Numbered from the stretch's first letter, positions 44,786 to 54,737 are shown. The stretch: 64,000 bases of DNA from Paenibacillus sp. G2S3 (GCF_030123105.1 NZ_CP126095.1:2480001-2544000), one strand, 5' to 3'. Made by a program: numbers and translations. Notes: generated from the letters alone by a model not told the origin.

Positions 44786-46350
44786 TGCACAACATACTTA
44801 TTGTGGATGATGAACCTTTAATTCTTGAAGGATTACGTTCAGTGATCGAATGGGAAGATTATGGATTAAGAATCGCAGGCCAAGCGGGTAATGGGGAAGA
44901 AGCTTTAGAGTTTCTACATCACCATAACGAAGCCATAGACATATTAATTACAGATATTACAATGCCAAAGCTTACGGGACTTGAACTGATTCAACAAATC
45001 AAGCATTTTGATTCAAAAATGAGATTTATTATCTTAAGTGGATATGAACAATTTGAGTATCTAAAAGCTGGAATGAGTCTAGGCATTGAGAATTATATTC
45101 TTAAACCGATTAATATAAAAGAATTGGAATCGACCATTGAGCAAATTGTTGAAGTTCTCAATCAAGAGGATGTTGAACAATTTCATGCGAAGGAGGATCA
45201 GCAAGTATTACGTAACAATATTCTGAACCGCTGGGTCACTGGAAACATCGATCGACAGGAGCTTTTGCATCGTTCAAAAGTGTTGAATATTTCGCTGGAC
45301 TGTTCTTTTTTTACGGTGGCTGCGATTCGACTTATTACAGAACAGGAAGAAGAAGAGAGTCAGCATAATCTGCAACCTAACCAACTTGTGGAAGAATGTT
45401 ATCGTATCGCTGTGCAGTCCGTAGCTGAGCGCGGTACAGTTATTGCATTTATAGATATGGAAGGCGATCTTATTCTTATTGTTGCGGAGTCGGCTGAGGA
45501 TGAGAACAAAGAAGAGATGTATTGTATGCTGGAACAGGTTCAATCTGCGATTATGCATGAATTAGGAAAGTCTGTCTGGATCACGATCGGAAGCAAGGAA
45601 TATACTTTTCAAGAAGTACCACAAAGTTATAAAAAAGCGAAAAGTTTATATGTGGAGCATCTGATGTTGCCGGGCTACCCCATTATAGATGTGGATCAAC
45701 TATCGAAGATGGTTTTACACGAGGACAAGCTTGAAATTGATTATGAGGCCTTTACGAAATTATTATTATCGGGTGAGCGTGAGGCTGCGAATCAATTTAT
45801 CGAGGAAACATTCCAAAAGCTGTTCGGCTGTGGCATGATTACCCGCATTGATAACTACAACGTAGCGATTGAATTAATGTTGATCGCTAAGAACATGGAG
45901 AAGAACTCTAATTTTAGTGCCGTGTTTAATCCTTTACTACGCATCCATACCATTGAGCAGCTGCTTCATCATGTGCAGGATAGTGTGAAAGAAACGCTGG
46001 ATCAATTATCGTTAGTAAGTGATGAACTGAGTCCGAATATGAAATATATGGTGGATCAAGTAAGTAAGCATTATAGAGAAGAGCTATCTCTGAAGACGCT
46101 TAGTCAGCGAATGAATATGCATCCTACTTACTTGGGACAGCTATTTCAGAAGGAGATGGGGCGAAGCTTCTCTGATTATGTGAATCAATTCCGAATTGAA
46201 AAAGCAAGGCAACTGCTGCTTCAAACTACGTTATTAACCAATGAAATTGCAGCTGAAGTGGGGTATCTAGATCCAGCGTATTTTTATCGCCAGTTCAAAA
46301 AATCAGTAGGGATATCTCCAACTGAACTTCGAAAGATGTATAAAAAATAA
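44785..46350 (+). CDS. YesN-type response regulator with AraC output domain
   Basis: The 521-residue protein has a receiver domain (1-125; Asp57 in ILITDITMPK, acidic pair Asp8-Asp9), a linker, and two AraC helix-turn-helix motifs at the C-terminus (about 425-520; LSLKTLSQRMNMHPTYLGQL, EIAAEVGYLDPAYFYRQFKK). It is translated by coupling with the kinase. The probable targets are the transporter promoter after 46440 and the divergent GH38 gene. A long terminator-like hairpin with nine T follows, so the downstream transport operon has its own promoter. Confidence 0.93.
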   Translation: MHNILIVDDEPLILEGLRSVIEWEDYGLRIAGQAGNGEEALEFLHHHNEAIDILITDITMPKLTGLELIQQIKHFDSKMRFIILSGYEQFEYLKAGMSLGIENYILKPINIKELESTIEQIVEVLNQEDVEQFHAKEDQQVLRNNILNRWVTGNIDRQELLHRSKVLNISLDCSFFTVAAIRLITEQEEEESQHNLQPNQLVEECYRIAVQSVAERGTVIAFIDMEGDLILIVAESAEDENKEEMYCMLEQVQSAIMHELGKSVWITIGSKEYTFQEVPQSYKKAKSLYVEHLMLPGYPIIDVDQLSKMVLHEDKLEIDYEAFTKLLLSGEREAANQFIEETFQKLFGCGMITRIDNYNVAIELMLIAKNMEKNSNFSAVFNPLLRIHTIEQLLHHVQDSVKETLDQLSLVSDELSPNMKYMVDQVSKHYREELSLKTLSQRMNMHPTYLGQLFQKEMGRSFSDYVNQFRIEKARQLLLQTTLLTNEIAAEVGYLDPAYFYRQFKKSVGISPTELRKMYKK

Positions 46351-46362
46351 AAGTTTTAGAGT

Positions 46363-46439
46363 AAAGGAAATGTTCCCGGGTATCACGTTCAAGTGGGGGG
46401 TTCACGAACGTTGGTCACGAGAATGTTTCCTTTTTTTTT
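46363..46439 (+). terminator. Complex terminator after YesN gene
   Basis: AAAGGAAA (46363-46370) pairs with TTTCCTTT (46426-46433) and an inner ACGTTC/GAACGT stem closes at 46385-46411. A run of nine T follows. Confidence 0.75.
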
Positions 46440-46521
46440 GTTCAAATCTTAAGGAATTTCAAGCCTCGCGGAGGTCATTTTTTCTTGCGATCTTTAATTT
46501 TTACATATCATTCTGGAGTTT

Positions 46522-46549
46522 TTCAACTTTATGAAACCGCTTTTATAGC
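46522..46549 (+). promoter_or_regulatory. Promoter of mannoside transport operon with cre between -35 and -10
   Basis: TTCAAC (46522-46527), 16 bases, TATAGC (46544-46549). The spacer and -10 overlap TGAAACCGCTTTTA (46532-46545), which matches the cre consensus TGWAANCGNTNWCA at 13 of 14 positions. CcpA binding here would block transcription when glucose is available. Confidence 0.6.
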
Positions 46550-46640
46550 GCAGAATTAAAGATAGTTAAAGGGGCAAGGAAATAAGATCGAAAGGGAATT
46601 ACGGGGATTGTTTGGGGATAGAGAAGGGGGATGTAGAATA

Positions 46641-47570
46641 GTGTCTGCATTTTTCAAAAGCTTAAATAAGGATAAAGTACTGTGGTTTATGGTATTGCCA
46701 GGGACAATATGGTTCCTAATCTTTTGTTACTTACCGATGTTCGGAACTATTATCGCATTTAAGGATTTTAAGATTCATCGGGATGGATTCTTTGCAAGCG
46801 TTTTAAATAGTAAGTGGGTTGGCCTTGAAAATTTCAACTTTTTATTCTCGACGGAGGACGCCTACATTATTACAAGAAATACGATACTGTATAACGTGGC
46901 GTTGATCTCCCTCGGTTTAGTTCTTGCAGTGGGCATTGCGATCACCTTGAACGAACTTGTGAACAAACGGATGGCCAAAGTTTATCAAACGGCGATGTTT
47001 ATGCCTTATTTTCTTTCTTGGGTTATTATTAGTTTCTTTACGTTCAGCTTCCTAAGTGTAGATAAAGGGATTTTGAACCAAGTGATTGTGTACTTCGGAG
47101 GCGACCCTGTTTCCTGGTATGGGGATACTCGCTTTTGGCCATATATCCTAATTTTCATGGGGATTTGGAAATCCATCGGGTATTCGAGTGTTGTTTACTT
47201 AGCAGCCATAGCAGGTATCGACAAGTCCTACTATGAAGCGGCTATGATTGATGGGGCTAGCAAATGGCAGCAAATTAAGTTTATTACACTTCCTTTGCTT
47301 AAACCTTTAATGGTGACGCTTACTATTCTAGCGATTGGTGGTATCTTTAGATCGGACTTCGGATTGTTCTATCAAATTCCTCGGGATTCCGGTGTTCTAT
47401 ACTCCGTAACGAATGTTATCGATACTTATATTTATCGAAGCATGAGTACGACAGGTAATCTAGGAATGAGTACAGCAGCAGGCTTATATCAATCGATCGT
47501 TGGCTTTATCATGGTGATTGTAACAAATTCTATTGTGAAAAAGATCAGCAAAGAAAATGCGATATTCTAG
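46641..47570 (+). CDS. ABC sugar transporter permease (LplB type)
   Basis: The 309-residue protein has six predicted membrane segments, the N-terminal LMVLPG-like start (WFMVLPGTIWFLIFCYLPMF) and the EAA loop YEAAMIDGASKWQQIKFITL. This is the LplB/YtcP-associated class that works with large family-1-like binding lipoproteins. The GTG at 46641 lies ten bases after AAGGGGG; a longer TTG start at 46608 has no good site. It is the first gene of the transport operon and is followed by a partner permease after 18 bases. No ATPase gene is present. Confidence 0.92.
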   Translation: MSAFFKSLNKDKVLWFMVLPGTIWFLIFCYLPMFGTIIAFKDFKIHRDGFFASVLNSKWVGLENFNFLFSTEDAYIITRNTILYNVALISLGLVLAVGIAITLNELVNKRMAKVYQTAMFMPYFLSWVIISFFTFSFLSVDKGILNQVIVYFGGDPVSWYGDTRFWPYILIFMGIWKSIGYSSVVYLAAIAGIDKSYYEAAMIDGASKWQQIKFITLPLLKPLMVTLTILAIGGIFRSDFGLFYQIPRDSGVLYSVTNVIDTYIYRSMSTTGNLGMSTAAGLYQSIVGFIMVIVTNSIVKKISKENAIF

Positions 47571-47588
47571 AAAGGAGTCATTGACGTT

Positions 47589-48512
47589 ATGGAATTAGTC
47601 AAACGTAAGCCAAAAGAAATCGACAACAACGCCATTACTCCTTTTTGGAATGTGGTACTCAATATTGTGATTGGAATTTTCGCTTTTACTTGTGTGTTTC
47701 CGTTCTTGTTTGTCATAGCTATTTCTTTTACGGATGAGAAAGTACTCGCTTTAAATGGATTCAGCTTGATCCCAGAAAAATTTAGTTTGGCGGCGTATCA
47801 GTTTGTTTTTAACACAGGGGATCAGTTACTTCGTTCCTTTGGAGTTACCTTGCTGGTTACTGTACTAGGTACGCTCATTAGTTTATTTCTAATTACAACT
47901 TACGCCTATGTTCTTTCTCGAAGATCATTTCGCTATCGTAATTTTTTCAGTTTTTTCGCCTTCTTCACGATGTTATTCTCAGGCGGAATGGTTCCGAACT
48001 ATATTGTGGCTACGCAGTTTTTACATTTGTACAACACGATATGGGCTTTGATCTTGCCAATCGCAATGAATGCATTTTTTATTCTAGTGATGCGGACCTT
48101 CTTCCAGACAACCGTACCTGATGCACTAATTGAGGCAGCGAAAATTGACGGTTCAGGGGAGTTTCGGACATTCCTGCAAATTGTACTCCCGATTTCTTTG
48201 CCGGGGATTGCAACGATTGGATTGTTCTGTACGCTGGGCTATTGGAATGATTGGTTTAATGCGCTGCTGTATATTGATGATGCGAGTCTTGTGCCACTCC
48301 AAGCGATGCTGATGCGAATTCAGAATAATATGGAGTTTGTCATTCAGAACAGTATGCAGATGGGATCAAGCTTTGAGATTGCTGCGACCTTGCCGACTGA
48401 AACCGTTCGTATGGCGATGGTAGTACTGGCGACCTTGCCTATAGCACTAGCGTATCCGTTCTTCCAAAAGTATTTTGTAAAAGGCTTAACCGTTGGCTCT
48501 TTAAAAGAGTAA
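47589..48512 (+). CDS. ABC sugar transporter permease (LplC/YtcP type)
   Basis: The 307-residue protein has six predicted membrane segments, FFSFFAFFTMLFSGGMVPNY typical of YtcP/LplC permeases, and the EAA loop IEAAKIDGSGEFRTFLQIVL. It ends QKYFVKGLTVGSLKE, the family C-terminus. AAAGGAG lies 11 bases before the ATG. It forms the membrane channel together with the preceding permease. Confidence 0.93.
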   Translation: MELVKRKPKEIDNNAITPFWNVVLNIVIGIFAFTCVFPFLFVIAISFTDEKVLALNGFSLIPEKFSLAAYQFVFNTGDQLLRSFGVTLLVTVLGTLISLFLITTYAYVLSRRSFRYRNFFSFFAFFTMLFSGGMVPNYIVATQFLHLYNTIWALILPIAMNAFFILVMRTFFQTTVPDALIEAAKIDGSGEFRTFLQIVLPISLPGIATIGLFCTLGYWNDWFNALLYIDDASLVPLQAMLMRIQNNMEFVIQNSMQMGSSFEIAATLPTETVRMAMVVLATLPIALAYPFFQKYFVKGLTVGSLKE

Positions 48513-48596
48513 CGTTACTAAGATGTATTTATTCGAATCGCTAGAATAGGAGTCGATATAAATAAAGAGTTAATTAAACTAAAGGGGGAAATAGAA

Positions 48597-50114
48597 ATGA
48601 AAGCGAAAAAAAGTTTAACGCTCGCTCTTGTAGGAACAATGCTTTTGTCTGGCCTTCTTGCTGGATGTGGTTCGAATAATAATACAAATGCGGCGAAAGA
48701 AACAGATAACTCAGCGGCAGCAGGGAATTCAACAGGGAATACATCGGAATTAAAGCCATATGAGCTGAAGATGTATTTAATTGGTGGACCTCAAAAGGAT
48801 TTGGATCTTGTATTAAAAGAAGTTAATAAATATACCAAAGAAAAAATTAATGCAACGTTGAACATTACGATGTTCGATTGGGGTGATTACGATAAGAAGA
48901 TGCAGGTCATCACCGCTTCTGGTGAGCCTTATGATATTGCCTTTACCTCTTCTTGGACAAATGATTTCCGCCGTAACGCAGCTAACGGTACCTTCTTGGG
49001 CCTGAACGATCTGCTAGATAAGTATGGAAAGGAAACGAAAGAAGTTTTGGACCCACGTTTCTTAGAAGGCACTAAGATTAAAGGTGAGATCTATGGTGTT
49101 CCTGTAAATAAGGAGCTTGGACAGCAATGGGTATGGCGCTTCAATAAGAAATATGTTGATAAATACAACATGGACATTTCCAATATTCGTACATTGGATG
49201 ATCTAGAGCCACTTCTTAAAACGATTAAAGAGAATGAGCCTGCGGATATTACACCGCTAGCTGTTCCTAAAGGCTTTAAACCATTCATGCCATTTGACTA
49301 TGTACTAGGTGATGAGCTACCTATCGGGGTCTATATGGATTCCACAGATGGCAAGGTTGTTAATATTCTGGAGACACCTGAACTTGCAACATCGTTAGAT
49401 ACGATGCGTAGACTTTACACAGCAGGTTACTTACGCCCAGACGTTGCAACACTTGAAGGTATTGATAACATTAAGACAGGTAAATGGTTTGCCGATCGCG
49501 AAATTACACAGCCTTATGCAGAAAAAGGTTGGTCTCGTTCCGCAGGTTATGAAATTGTAACTTCGCCTATGCATGAGCCTTATGTGTATACACAGTCCGC
49601 CGCTGGTTCGATGCACGCTATTTCCGTAACCTCAGGTGATCCTGAACGGGCTATGATGTTCTTGAATCTTTTGAATACAGATAAGTACTTACGCAATTTG
49701 CTCAACTATGGTATCGAAGGCACTCATTATAAGAAAATCTCCGAGAATGTCATTGAAGATCTGCCAGCTATGCAAGATAGCTATGCAATGCCAGGCTTCA
49801 CACTTGGAAATATGTTACTGACTTATCTGCATGCTGATGACCCTGCTGATAAATGGGATGCTTTCAAGAAGTTTAATGATTCGTCAAAAGAAGCCCCAAC
49901 CTTCGGTTTTGCATTTGATCCTACACCTGTAAAAACAGAAGTAGCGGCCATCAACAACGTAACTAAAGAATTTATGCCAGCGCTATACACAGGTTCTGTT
50001 GATCCTAAAACATATCTGCCAAAAGCAACTAAGAAATTTAAAGAAGCTGGACTGGATAAAGTCATTGCAGAAGTTCAAAAGCAGCTTGATGAGTGGAACC
50101 AGACAAAGAAATAA
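48597..50114 (+). CDS. Sugar-binding lipoprotein (LplA/YtcQ type)
   Basis: The 505-residue protein has a lipoprotein signal peptide with lipobox LLAGC (Cys24) and an Asn/Thr/Ala-rich spacer, followed by the long binding-protein fold of the LplA/YtcQ class (LGLNDLLDKYG-type motif, KGEIYGVPVNKELGQQWVWR, AISVTSGDPERAMMFLNLLN). The class is about 100 residues longer than MalE-type proteins and usually serves complex oligosaccharides. It is the third gene of the transport operon. Mannosidase genes follow directly, so manno-oligosaccharides are the likely ligand. Confidence 0.92.
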   Translation: MKAKKSLTLALVGTMLLSGLLAGCGSNNNTNAAKETDNSAAAGNSTGNTSELKPYELKMYLIGGPQKDLDLVLKEVNKYTKEKINATLNITMFDWGDYDKKMQVITASGEPYDIAFTSSWTNDFRRNAANGTFLGLNDLLDKYGKETKEVLDPRFLEGTKIKGEIYGVPVNKELGQQWVWRFNKKYVDKYNMDISNIRTLDDLEPLLKTIKENEPADITPLAVPKGFKPFMPFDYVLGDELPIGVYMDSTDGKVVNILETPELATSLDTMRRLYTAGYLRPDVATLEGIDNIKTGKWFADREITQPYAEKGWSRSAGYEIVTSPMHEPYVYTQSAAGSMHAISVTSGDPERAMMFLNLLNTDKYLRNLLNYGIEGTHYKKISENVIEDLPAMQDSYAMPGFTLGNMLLTYLHADDPADKWDAFKKFNDSSKEAPTFGFAFDPTPVKTEVAAINNVTKEFMPALYTGSVDPKTYLPKATKKFKEAGLDKVIAEVQKQLDEWNQTKK

Positions 50115-50174
50115 GGCTATGAACGTAACAAAACGCCTACGATTAATCTAAAGGTAACACAAATAGGATTAGTG

Positions 50175-50201
50175 GAGACGGGCAGCTATGCTGCCCGTCT
50201 C
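50175..50201 (+). terminator. Stem-loop between binding protein and GH125 genes
   Basis: GAGACGGGCAG (50175-50185) and CTGCCCGTCTC (50191-50201) form a perfect 11-bp stem with a 5-base loop. No T-run follows, so partial termination or mRNA stabilisation is more likely than a full stop. Confidence 0.7.
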
Positions 50202-50226
50202 TCTATCTTCATGAAGGAGTGAGAAT

Positions 50227-51546
50227 ATGGAACAATTCAGATTGCCAACCATCTCCATGCCGAAGCTGCCGCTTCCACAAGCTATTCAAGAAGTATTGAA
50301 TGAAGCAGAGGAAAAGTTAGCTCATCGGCCTAAACTATTGCAGCTTTTCAAGAACTGCTTTCCTAATACACTAGAGACAACTACTAAGCTTATGGATGAT
50401 GGAACAACATTCATCATTACTGGAGATATCCCTGCTTCTTGGTTGAGAGACTCTGTGGAGCAGGTTATGCACTACGTACCTTTTGCTAAGAACGATCCGG
50501 ATCTTCAACGTATCATTAGCGGTCTCATTAAGCGTCATATTCAGTATATACATATTGACCCTTACGCTAATGCGTTTAACGAAACAGCGAATGACTGGCA
50601 TTGGAGTACTAGCGATATTACGGAAATGTCCCCATGGGTGTGGGAGCGTAAATTTGAGATCGATTCCCTATGTTTTTCCATGCGTCTGGCTTATACCTAT
50701 TGGAAAGAAACGGGGAAGGCTGATATATTCGACGCCGGATTTAAGGCAGCAATGCTCAAAATATACAACTTGTTTAGAACGGAGCAACGTCATTCTGAAC
50801 TATCCCCTTACCGCTTTACGCGTAATAATGGAATTCCTGAAGATACCCTGCGCAACAACGGTCTTGGTATGCCTGTGAATTACACAGGGATGGTCTGGTC
50901 CGGGTTCCGATCAAGCGATGATGCTTGCGACTTCCATTACAATATCCCAGGCAATATGTTCGCTGTTGTTGCATTACGTCATATGCAGGAATTTGCAGAA
51001 TGGGTATTCCGTGATCTTGAATTTCTAAAAGAGCTTAAAGCATTAGAAGCGGACATTGATCATGGAATCAAGCTATATGGTATTTATCGTCATCCGAAAT
51101 TCGGTCCAATCTACGCCTACGAGACCGATGGTTATGGCAACTACTGTTTGATGGATGATGCGGGAACACCAGGACTCATGTCGATACCTTACCTTGGATA
51201 TGTCACGGCAGATGATGAAATTTACCAGAATACGAGACGATTTGCTCTGAGCAAGGAGAATCCTTTTTATTTTGAAGGAACAGCAGCGAAAGGGATCGGC
51301 AGCCCGCATACCCCGAAAGACTATATCTGGCATATGGCATTATCCATGCAAGGTTTGACGGCTTCCACGAAGGAAGAGAAGCTGGAGATGCTTGCGATGC
51401 TAGAGGCAACGGATGCGGATACTGGCTTTATGCATGAAGGATTTCATGTCGATGACCCGAATATATTCACTAGAAAATGGTTTGCCTGGTCTAATAGTCT
51501 GTTCTCTCAACTAGTCTATAAATCGATGAAGGAAGGACTACTATGA
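50227..51546 (+). CDS. GH125 exo-alpha-1,6-mannosidase
   Basis: The 439-residue alpha/alpha-barrel protein has the GH125 signatures GDIPASWLRDSVEQV (about 66-80), DWHWSTSDITEMSPWVWERK, NYTGMVWSGFRSSDDAC and MHEGFHVDDP with a late catalytic Glu, followed by RKWFAWSNSLF. The family removes non-reducing alpha-1,6-linked mannose with inversion. No signal peptide, so it is cytoplasmic. AAGGAG lies seven bases before the ATG. Its last four bases overlap the next gene's start (ATGA), so the two are translationally coupled. It matches the GH38 enzymes in a mannan or N-glycan breakdown role. Confidence 0.94.
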   Translation: MEQFRLPTISMPKLPLPQAIQEVLNEAEEKLAHRPKLLQLFKNCFPNTLETTTKLMDDGTTFIITGDIPASWLRDSVEQVMHYVPFAKNDPDLQRIISGLIKRHIQYIHIDPYANAFNETANDWHWSTSDITEMSPWVWERKFEIDSLCFSMRLAYTYWKETGKADIFDAGFKAAMLKIYNLFRTEQRHSELSPYRFTRNNGIPEDTLRNNGLGMPVNYTGMVWSGFRSSDDACDFHYNIPGNMFAVVALRHMQEFAEWVFRDLEFLKELKALEADIDHGIKLYGIYRHPKFGPIYAYETDGYGNYCLMDDAGTPGLMSIPYLGYVTADDEIYQNTRRFALSKENPFYFEGTAAKGIGSPHTPKDYIWHMALSMQGLTASTKEEKLEMLAMLEATDADTGFMHEGFHVDDPNIFTRKWFAWSNSLFSQLVYKSMKEGLL

Positions 51547-54500
51547 GCAGACCTGTAATCATATTCTATGATTCTGATTTTCCAATTTCTAATTCGATTC
51601 CTAGCGATGCGATCAAGTCCATGCGTGAGTTCGGTACGATCGCGAATGCGAATCAGCTTGCAGCTGCGCTTAAGGAAACCGAAGGTGGATGTTTCATTAA
51701 TCTGCATGCACCCTATTTCCCAAAAGCTGCATGGATAGACATTCTAGCCTATTTACAAAGAGGTGGCGGGTTGATCAGTATCGGAGGTGCTCCCTTCAAA
51801 CAACCCGTTCGCTGGAAAAATGAACAATGGCATGTGGAAGCTGAGCAGACTTCTTATCATCAGGAGCTGTATATTCATGAGGCACTGCGTGTTGATTGTT
51901 CTCGCAACCAGTCCTTGCTTGCATCGGATGTCATTCCACTGCTTAAGGGGCAAGAAGCTCTTTTTCAAGTAAGTGCAGAGACATGGAACCTTGTGCCACA
52001 TACGACGAAGACGAGTGATCTACCCCATCAAATGGGATCGGCAGGTCCGATGAGCACACGGATTTACCCACTTTTGAAGGGAATTACGCATGAGGGTCGG
52101 GAAACTGCTGCTCCAGTAGTTCTTTGGGAGAATACGATTGGTTTATTTGCAGGCTCACGCTGGCTGTTCGTAAATACGGCTGCAACGGCTTCTTTATGGA
52201 AGGAACAAGGGCTGCCTGCGATATCTGAGTGGGTTCGTTTCTGTAGTAAGGGTGTAACGGAAATCTGGGTTAAGCCGAATTACGCGTCATATGAGTCAGG
52301 AGAACGAGCTTCTCTGACACTTCAGATTCAGCAGCTTGAGCGGGTAAGACCTTCTTTGCGAAATGAAGCCAAATGGAAGCTAACAATTCATGTTGAGCAT
52401 GAATCCGAATCCTCCTTGCGTTGGTCACATAGTTTAGAGATGAAGGCTAATGCTGAACTTAACATCGTTCGTGTGCCTATTCCTCTGGAAATTAGGAGTG
52501 GCCTGTTCCAAGTGGTCTGCCAAGCGGAAGCCAGTGATGGTGAAGTCCGCATTCTACGTCAAGGATTCTGGGGGCATGCCCCTGAACTTCTGGCAGCAGG
52601 TGAGCCGGTAACGAGTGGAAGAGATTATTTCATAAAAGATGGGCGTCCGTTACCTGTTGTGGGGATGACTTATATGACGAGTGATGTGGCACGTAAATTT
52701 CTATTTCTGCCGAACGTTGGGGTATGGGATCGCGATATGGGTCAAATGCGGAAGGCAGGGATTAACTGGATCCGAACAGGAATCTGGACCGCTTATCGTA
52801 ATGTGATGCAAGACGATGGTCATGTTTCAGAAGAGGTACTGCGAGCGATTGATGCCTTTATCATGACGGCGAAGAAGCATGATCTTCAGGTGACTTTCAC
52901 GTTCTTCTCCTTCACACCGGAAACGTGGGGTGGGGTAAATCCTTATTTGGACCCACAAAGTGTTGAGGCTCAGAAGCGGTTCATTCGTTCTATTGTATCT
53001 CGTCATAAAGCGTCTTCGAATGTAGATTGGGATCTTATTAATGAACCGTCGATGTTTGATCCGGCACGGATTTTCTCGGATGGTCCGAGTTCATGTCATG
53101 ATCGCTTCGAGCAACAAGCTTTCATAGAATGGCTTCGACATAGACATGGGGAAATCGAAGTACTACAGGAACGTTGGAATATGACACCCGCACAGCTTCC
53201 TGACTTTGAATCGGCAGGGCTGCCAGAAGCGAAAGAGATGAACTTCGATGTACAGGATATGCACAGTGCTAAAAGAGGGACGCGTTGGCTTGATTATTGC
53301 TTGTTCTCCATGGATATGCATAACCGGTGGGTGAAGCAGTTATCTGACGCCATTAAGGAGCAATGTCCAGATCAGATGGTTACGGTCGGTCAGGATGAAG
53401 GGCTAGGGGCACAGCGACCTTCGCCGTTCTTCTACGAGGAGGCGGTGGATTACACCACTGTACATTCCTGGTGGTTTAATGATTATCTGGTGTGGGACGG
53501 CATCTTTGCCAAGACACCTAATAAGCCAAACCTAATTCAAGAGACTGGCGTCATGTATGTAGAAACTCCTGATGGACGAGCCAAACGTTCGGAGCTGGAG
53601 CTGCGAAATCTACTCGAGCGCAAATATGCCTATGCGTTTGGAACTGCTGGTGCGGGGGCCATACACTGGATTTGGAATACGAACTTCTATATGGATAATG
53701 CGAATGAGTCCCATATCGGAGCATTGAGAGCAGATGGAACCGAAAAGCCAGAGGCGGATGTCTCTTATGACTTCGGGAAATTTATAGAAGACATTCGTGA
53801 CGTATTTGGAGATCGGAAACTGGAAGAGATTGCTGTGGTGTTTCCGTATTCGAATGATTTCTCTAACCGGAAGCTGGCTTTCGCGGCTACAACAGAGCTT
53901 ACCCGTATTCTTTCTTATGATCTAAAGATGCCTTTTAGAGGGGCTTCTGAATACCACCTAGATGATTTGGAGAACCATCCTGTGAAGCTTATTATACTGC
54001 CAAGCGCGCATAACTTCGATGATGCAGCGATGGAAAGGTTGTTACACATCGTTGAAGAGACAGGTGCGGTATTGCTTGCTACAGGCCCGCTCGACATTGA
54101 TGCTTACTGGCGTTCTTCAGAGCGCTTTAATGATATTCTTGGCAAGCGTGAATTGCGGAATGTGCGCCGTGAAGAAGTTCTTAGCCTTCAAGGCCAAGAA
54201 CTCCCCGTCTCCTTCGGTCACAGACGGATTGCTGAGGTATCGAAGGAAACGATGATTCACGAATCCGGCGGAAGCGGAAGCTCTACTATAGACTCAGTCA
54301 TAAACATCCCGCTTGGCAAGGGTCGTCTCCTATGGAGTCCACTGCCCGTTGAATTGAGCGACCGAAGTGATACTACGTCTGCACTGTATCGCTACGCGTT
54401 GAATGCTGCTCATGTGGAGTGTGACTTGGAGTGGATTAGCGGAGGGGACTTAGTAGGTATCTACGGACGAAAATTGAGCTTTGCTACAGGAGCTCTCTTC

Positions 54501-54692
54501 ACCTTCGTATCGGAATATGCTCAGGATGCGAAAATCGAAGTGAAGGATTCAGCCACTGGCCGAACCTACGCTTTCTTGTTGGAACAGGAACGTTCAGTCC
54601 TGTTTGCTACGGACTATAAAGGTGATCTTCTTGGTGTGTATCGCCAGCAGGAAGTTGAAATTCATATAACTTATCCACATCTACTACATTAA
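51543..54692 (+). CDS. Clan GH-A glycoside hydrolase of unassigned family
   Basis: The 1049-residue protein has an N-terminal beta/Rossmann-like region (about 1-370), a TIM-barrel core (about 380-740) and C-terminal domains resembling beta-galactosidase trimerisation and beta-sandwich domains. Probable catalytic glutamates are Glu501 in WDLINEPSM (acid/base) and Glu667 in NLIQETGVM (nucleophile), the clan GH-A pattern. No signal peptide. I cannot place it in a numbered family; GH5, GH42, GH2-like and beta-mannosidase families are all possible. Overlap with the GH125 gene implies the same pathway, perhaps removing the core beta-linked mannose or another sugar from the trimmed glycan. Confidence 0.75.
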   Translation: MSRPVIIFYDSDFPISNSIPSDAIKSMREFGTIANANQLAAALKETEGGCFINLHAPYFPKAAWIDILAYLQRGGGLISIGGAPFKQPVRWKNEQWHVEAEQTSYHQELYIHEALRVDCSRNQSLLASDVIPLLKGQEALFQVSAETWNLVPHTTKTSDLPHQMGSAGPMSTRIYPLLKGITHEGRETAAPVVLWENTIGLFAGSRWLFVNTAATASLWKEQGLPAISEWVRFCSKGVTEIWVKPNYASYESGERASLTLQIQQLERVRPSLRNEAKWKLTIHVEHESESSLRWSHSLEMKANAELNIVRVPIPLEIRSGLFQVVCQAEASDGEVRILRQGFWGHAPELLAAGEPVTSGRDYFIKDGRPLPVVGMTYMTSDVARKFLFLPNVGVWDRDMGQMRKAGINWIRTGIWTAYRNVMQDDGHVSEEVLRAIDAFIMTAKKHDLQVTFTFFSFTPETWGGVNPYLDPQSVEAQKRFIRSIVSRHKASSNVDWDLINEPSMFDPARIFSDGPSSCHDRFEQQAFIEWLRHRHGEIEVLQERWNMTPAQLPDFESAGLPEAKEMNFDVQDMHSAKRGTRWLDYCLFSMDMHNRWVKQLSDAIKEQCPDQMVTVGQDEGLGAQRPSPFFYEEAVDYTTVHSWWFNDYLVWDGIFAKTPNKPNLIQETGVMYVETPDGRAKRSELELRNLLERKYAYAFGTAGAGAIHWIWNTNFYMDNANESHIGALRADGTEKPEADVSYDFGKFIEDIRDVFGDRKLEEIAVVFPYSNDFSNRKLAFAATTELTRILSYDLKMPFRGASEYHLDDLENHPVKLIILPSAHNFDDAAMERLLHIVEETGAVLLATGPLDIDAYWRSSERFNDILGKRELRNVRREEVLSLQGQELPVSFGHRRIAEVSKETMIHESGGSGSSTIDSVINIPLGKGRLLWSPLPVELSDRSDTTSALYRYALNAAHVECDLEWISGGDLVGIYGRKLSFATGALFTFVSEYAQDAKIEVKDSATGRTYAFLLEQERSVLFATDYKGDLLGVYRQQEVEIHITYPHLLH

Positions 54693-54737
54693 GCATCTTA
54701 GTAGAGAGTACGTATTGCATATAAGGAGGTCTTCACA

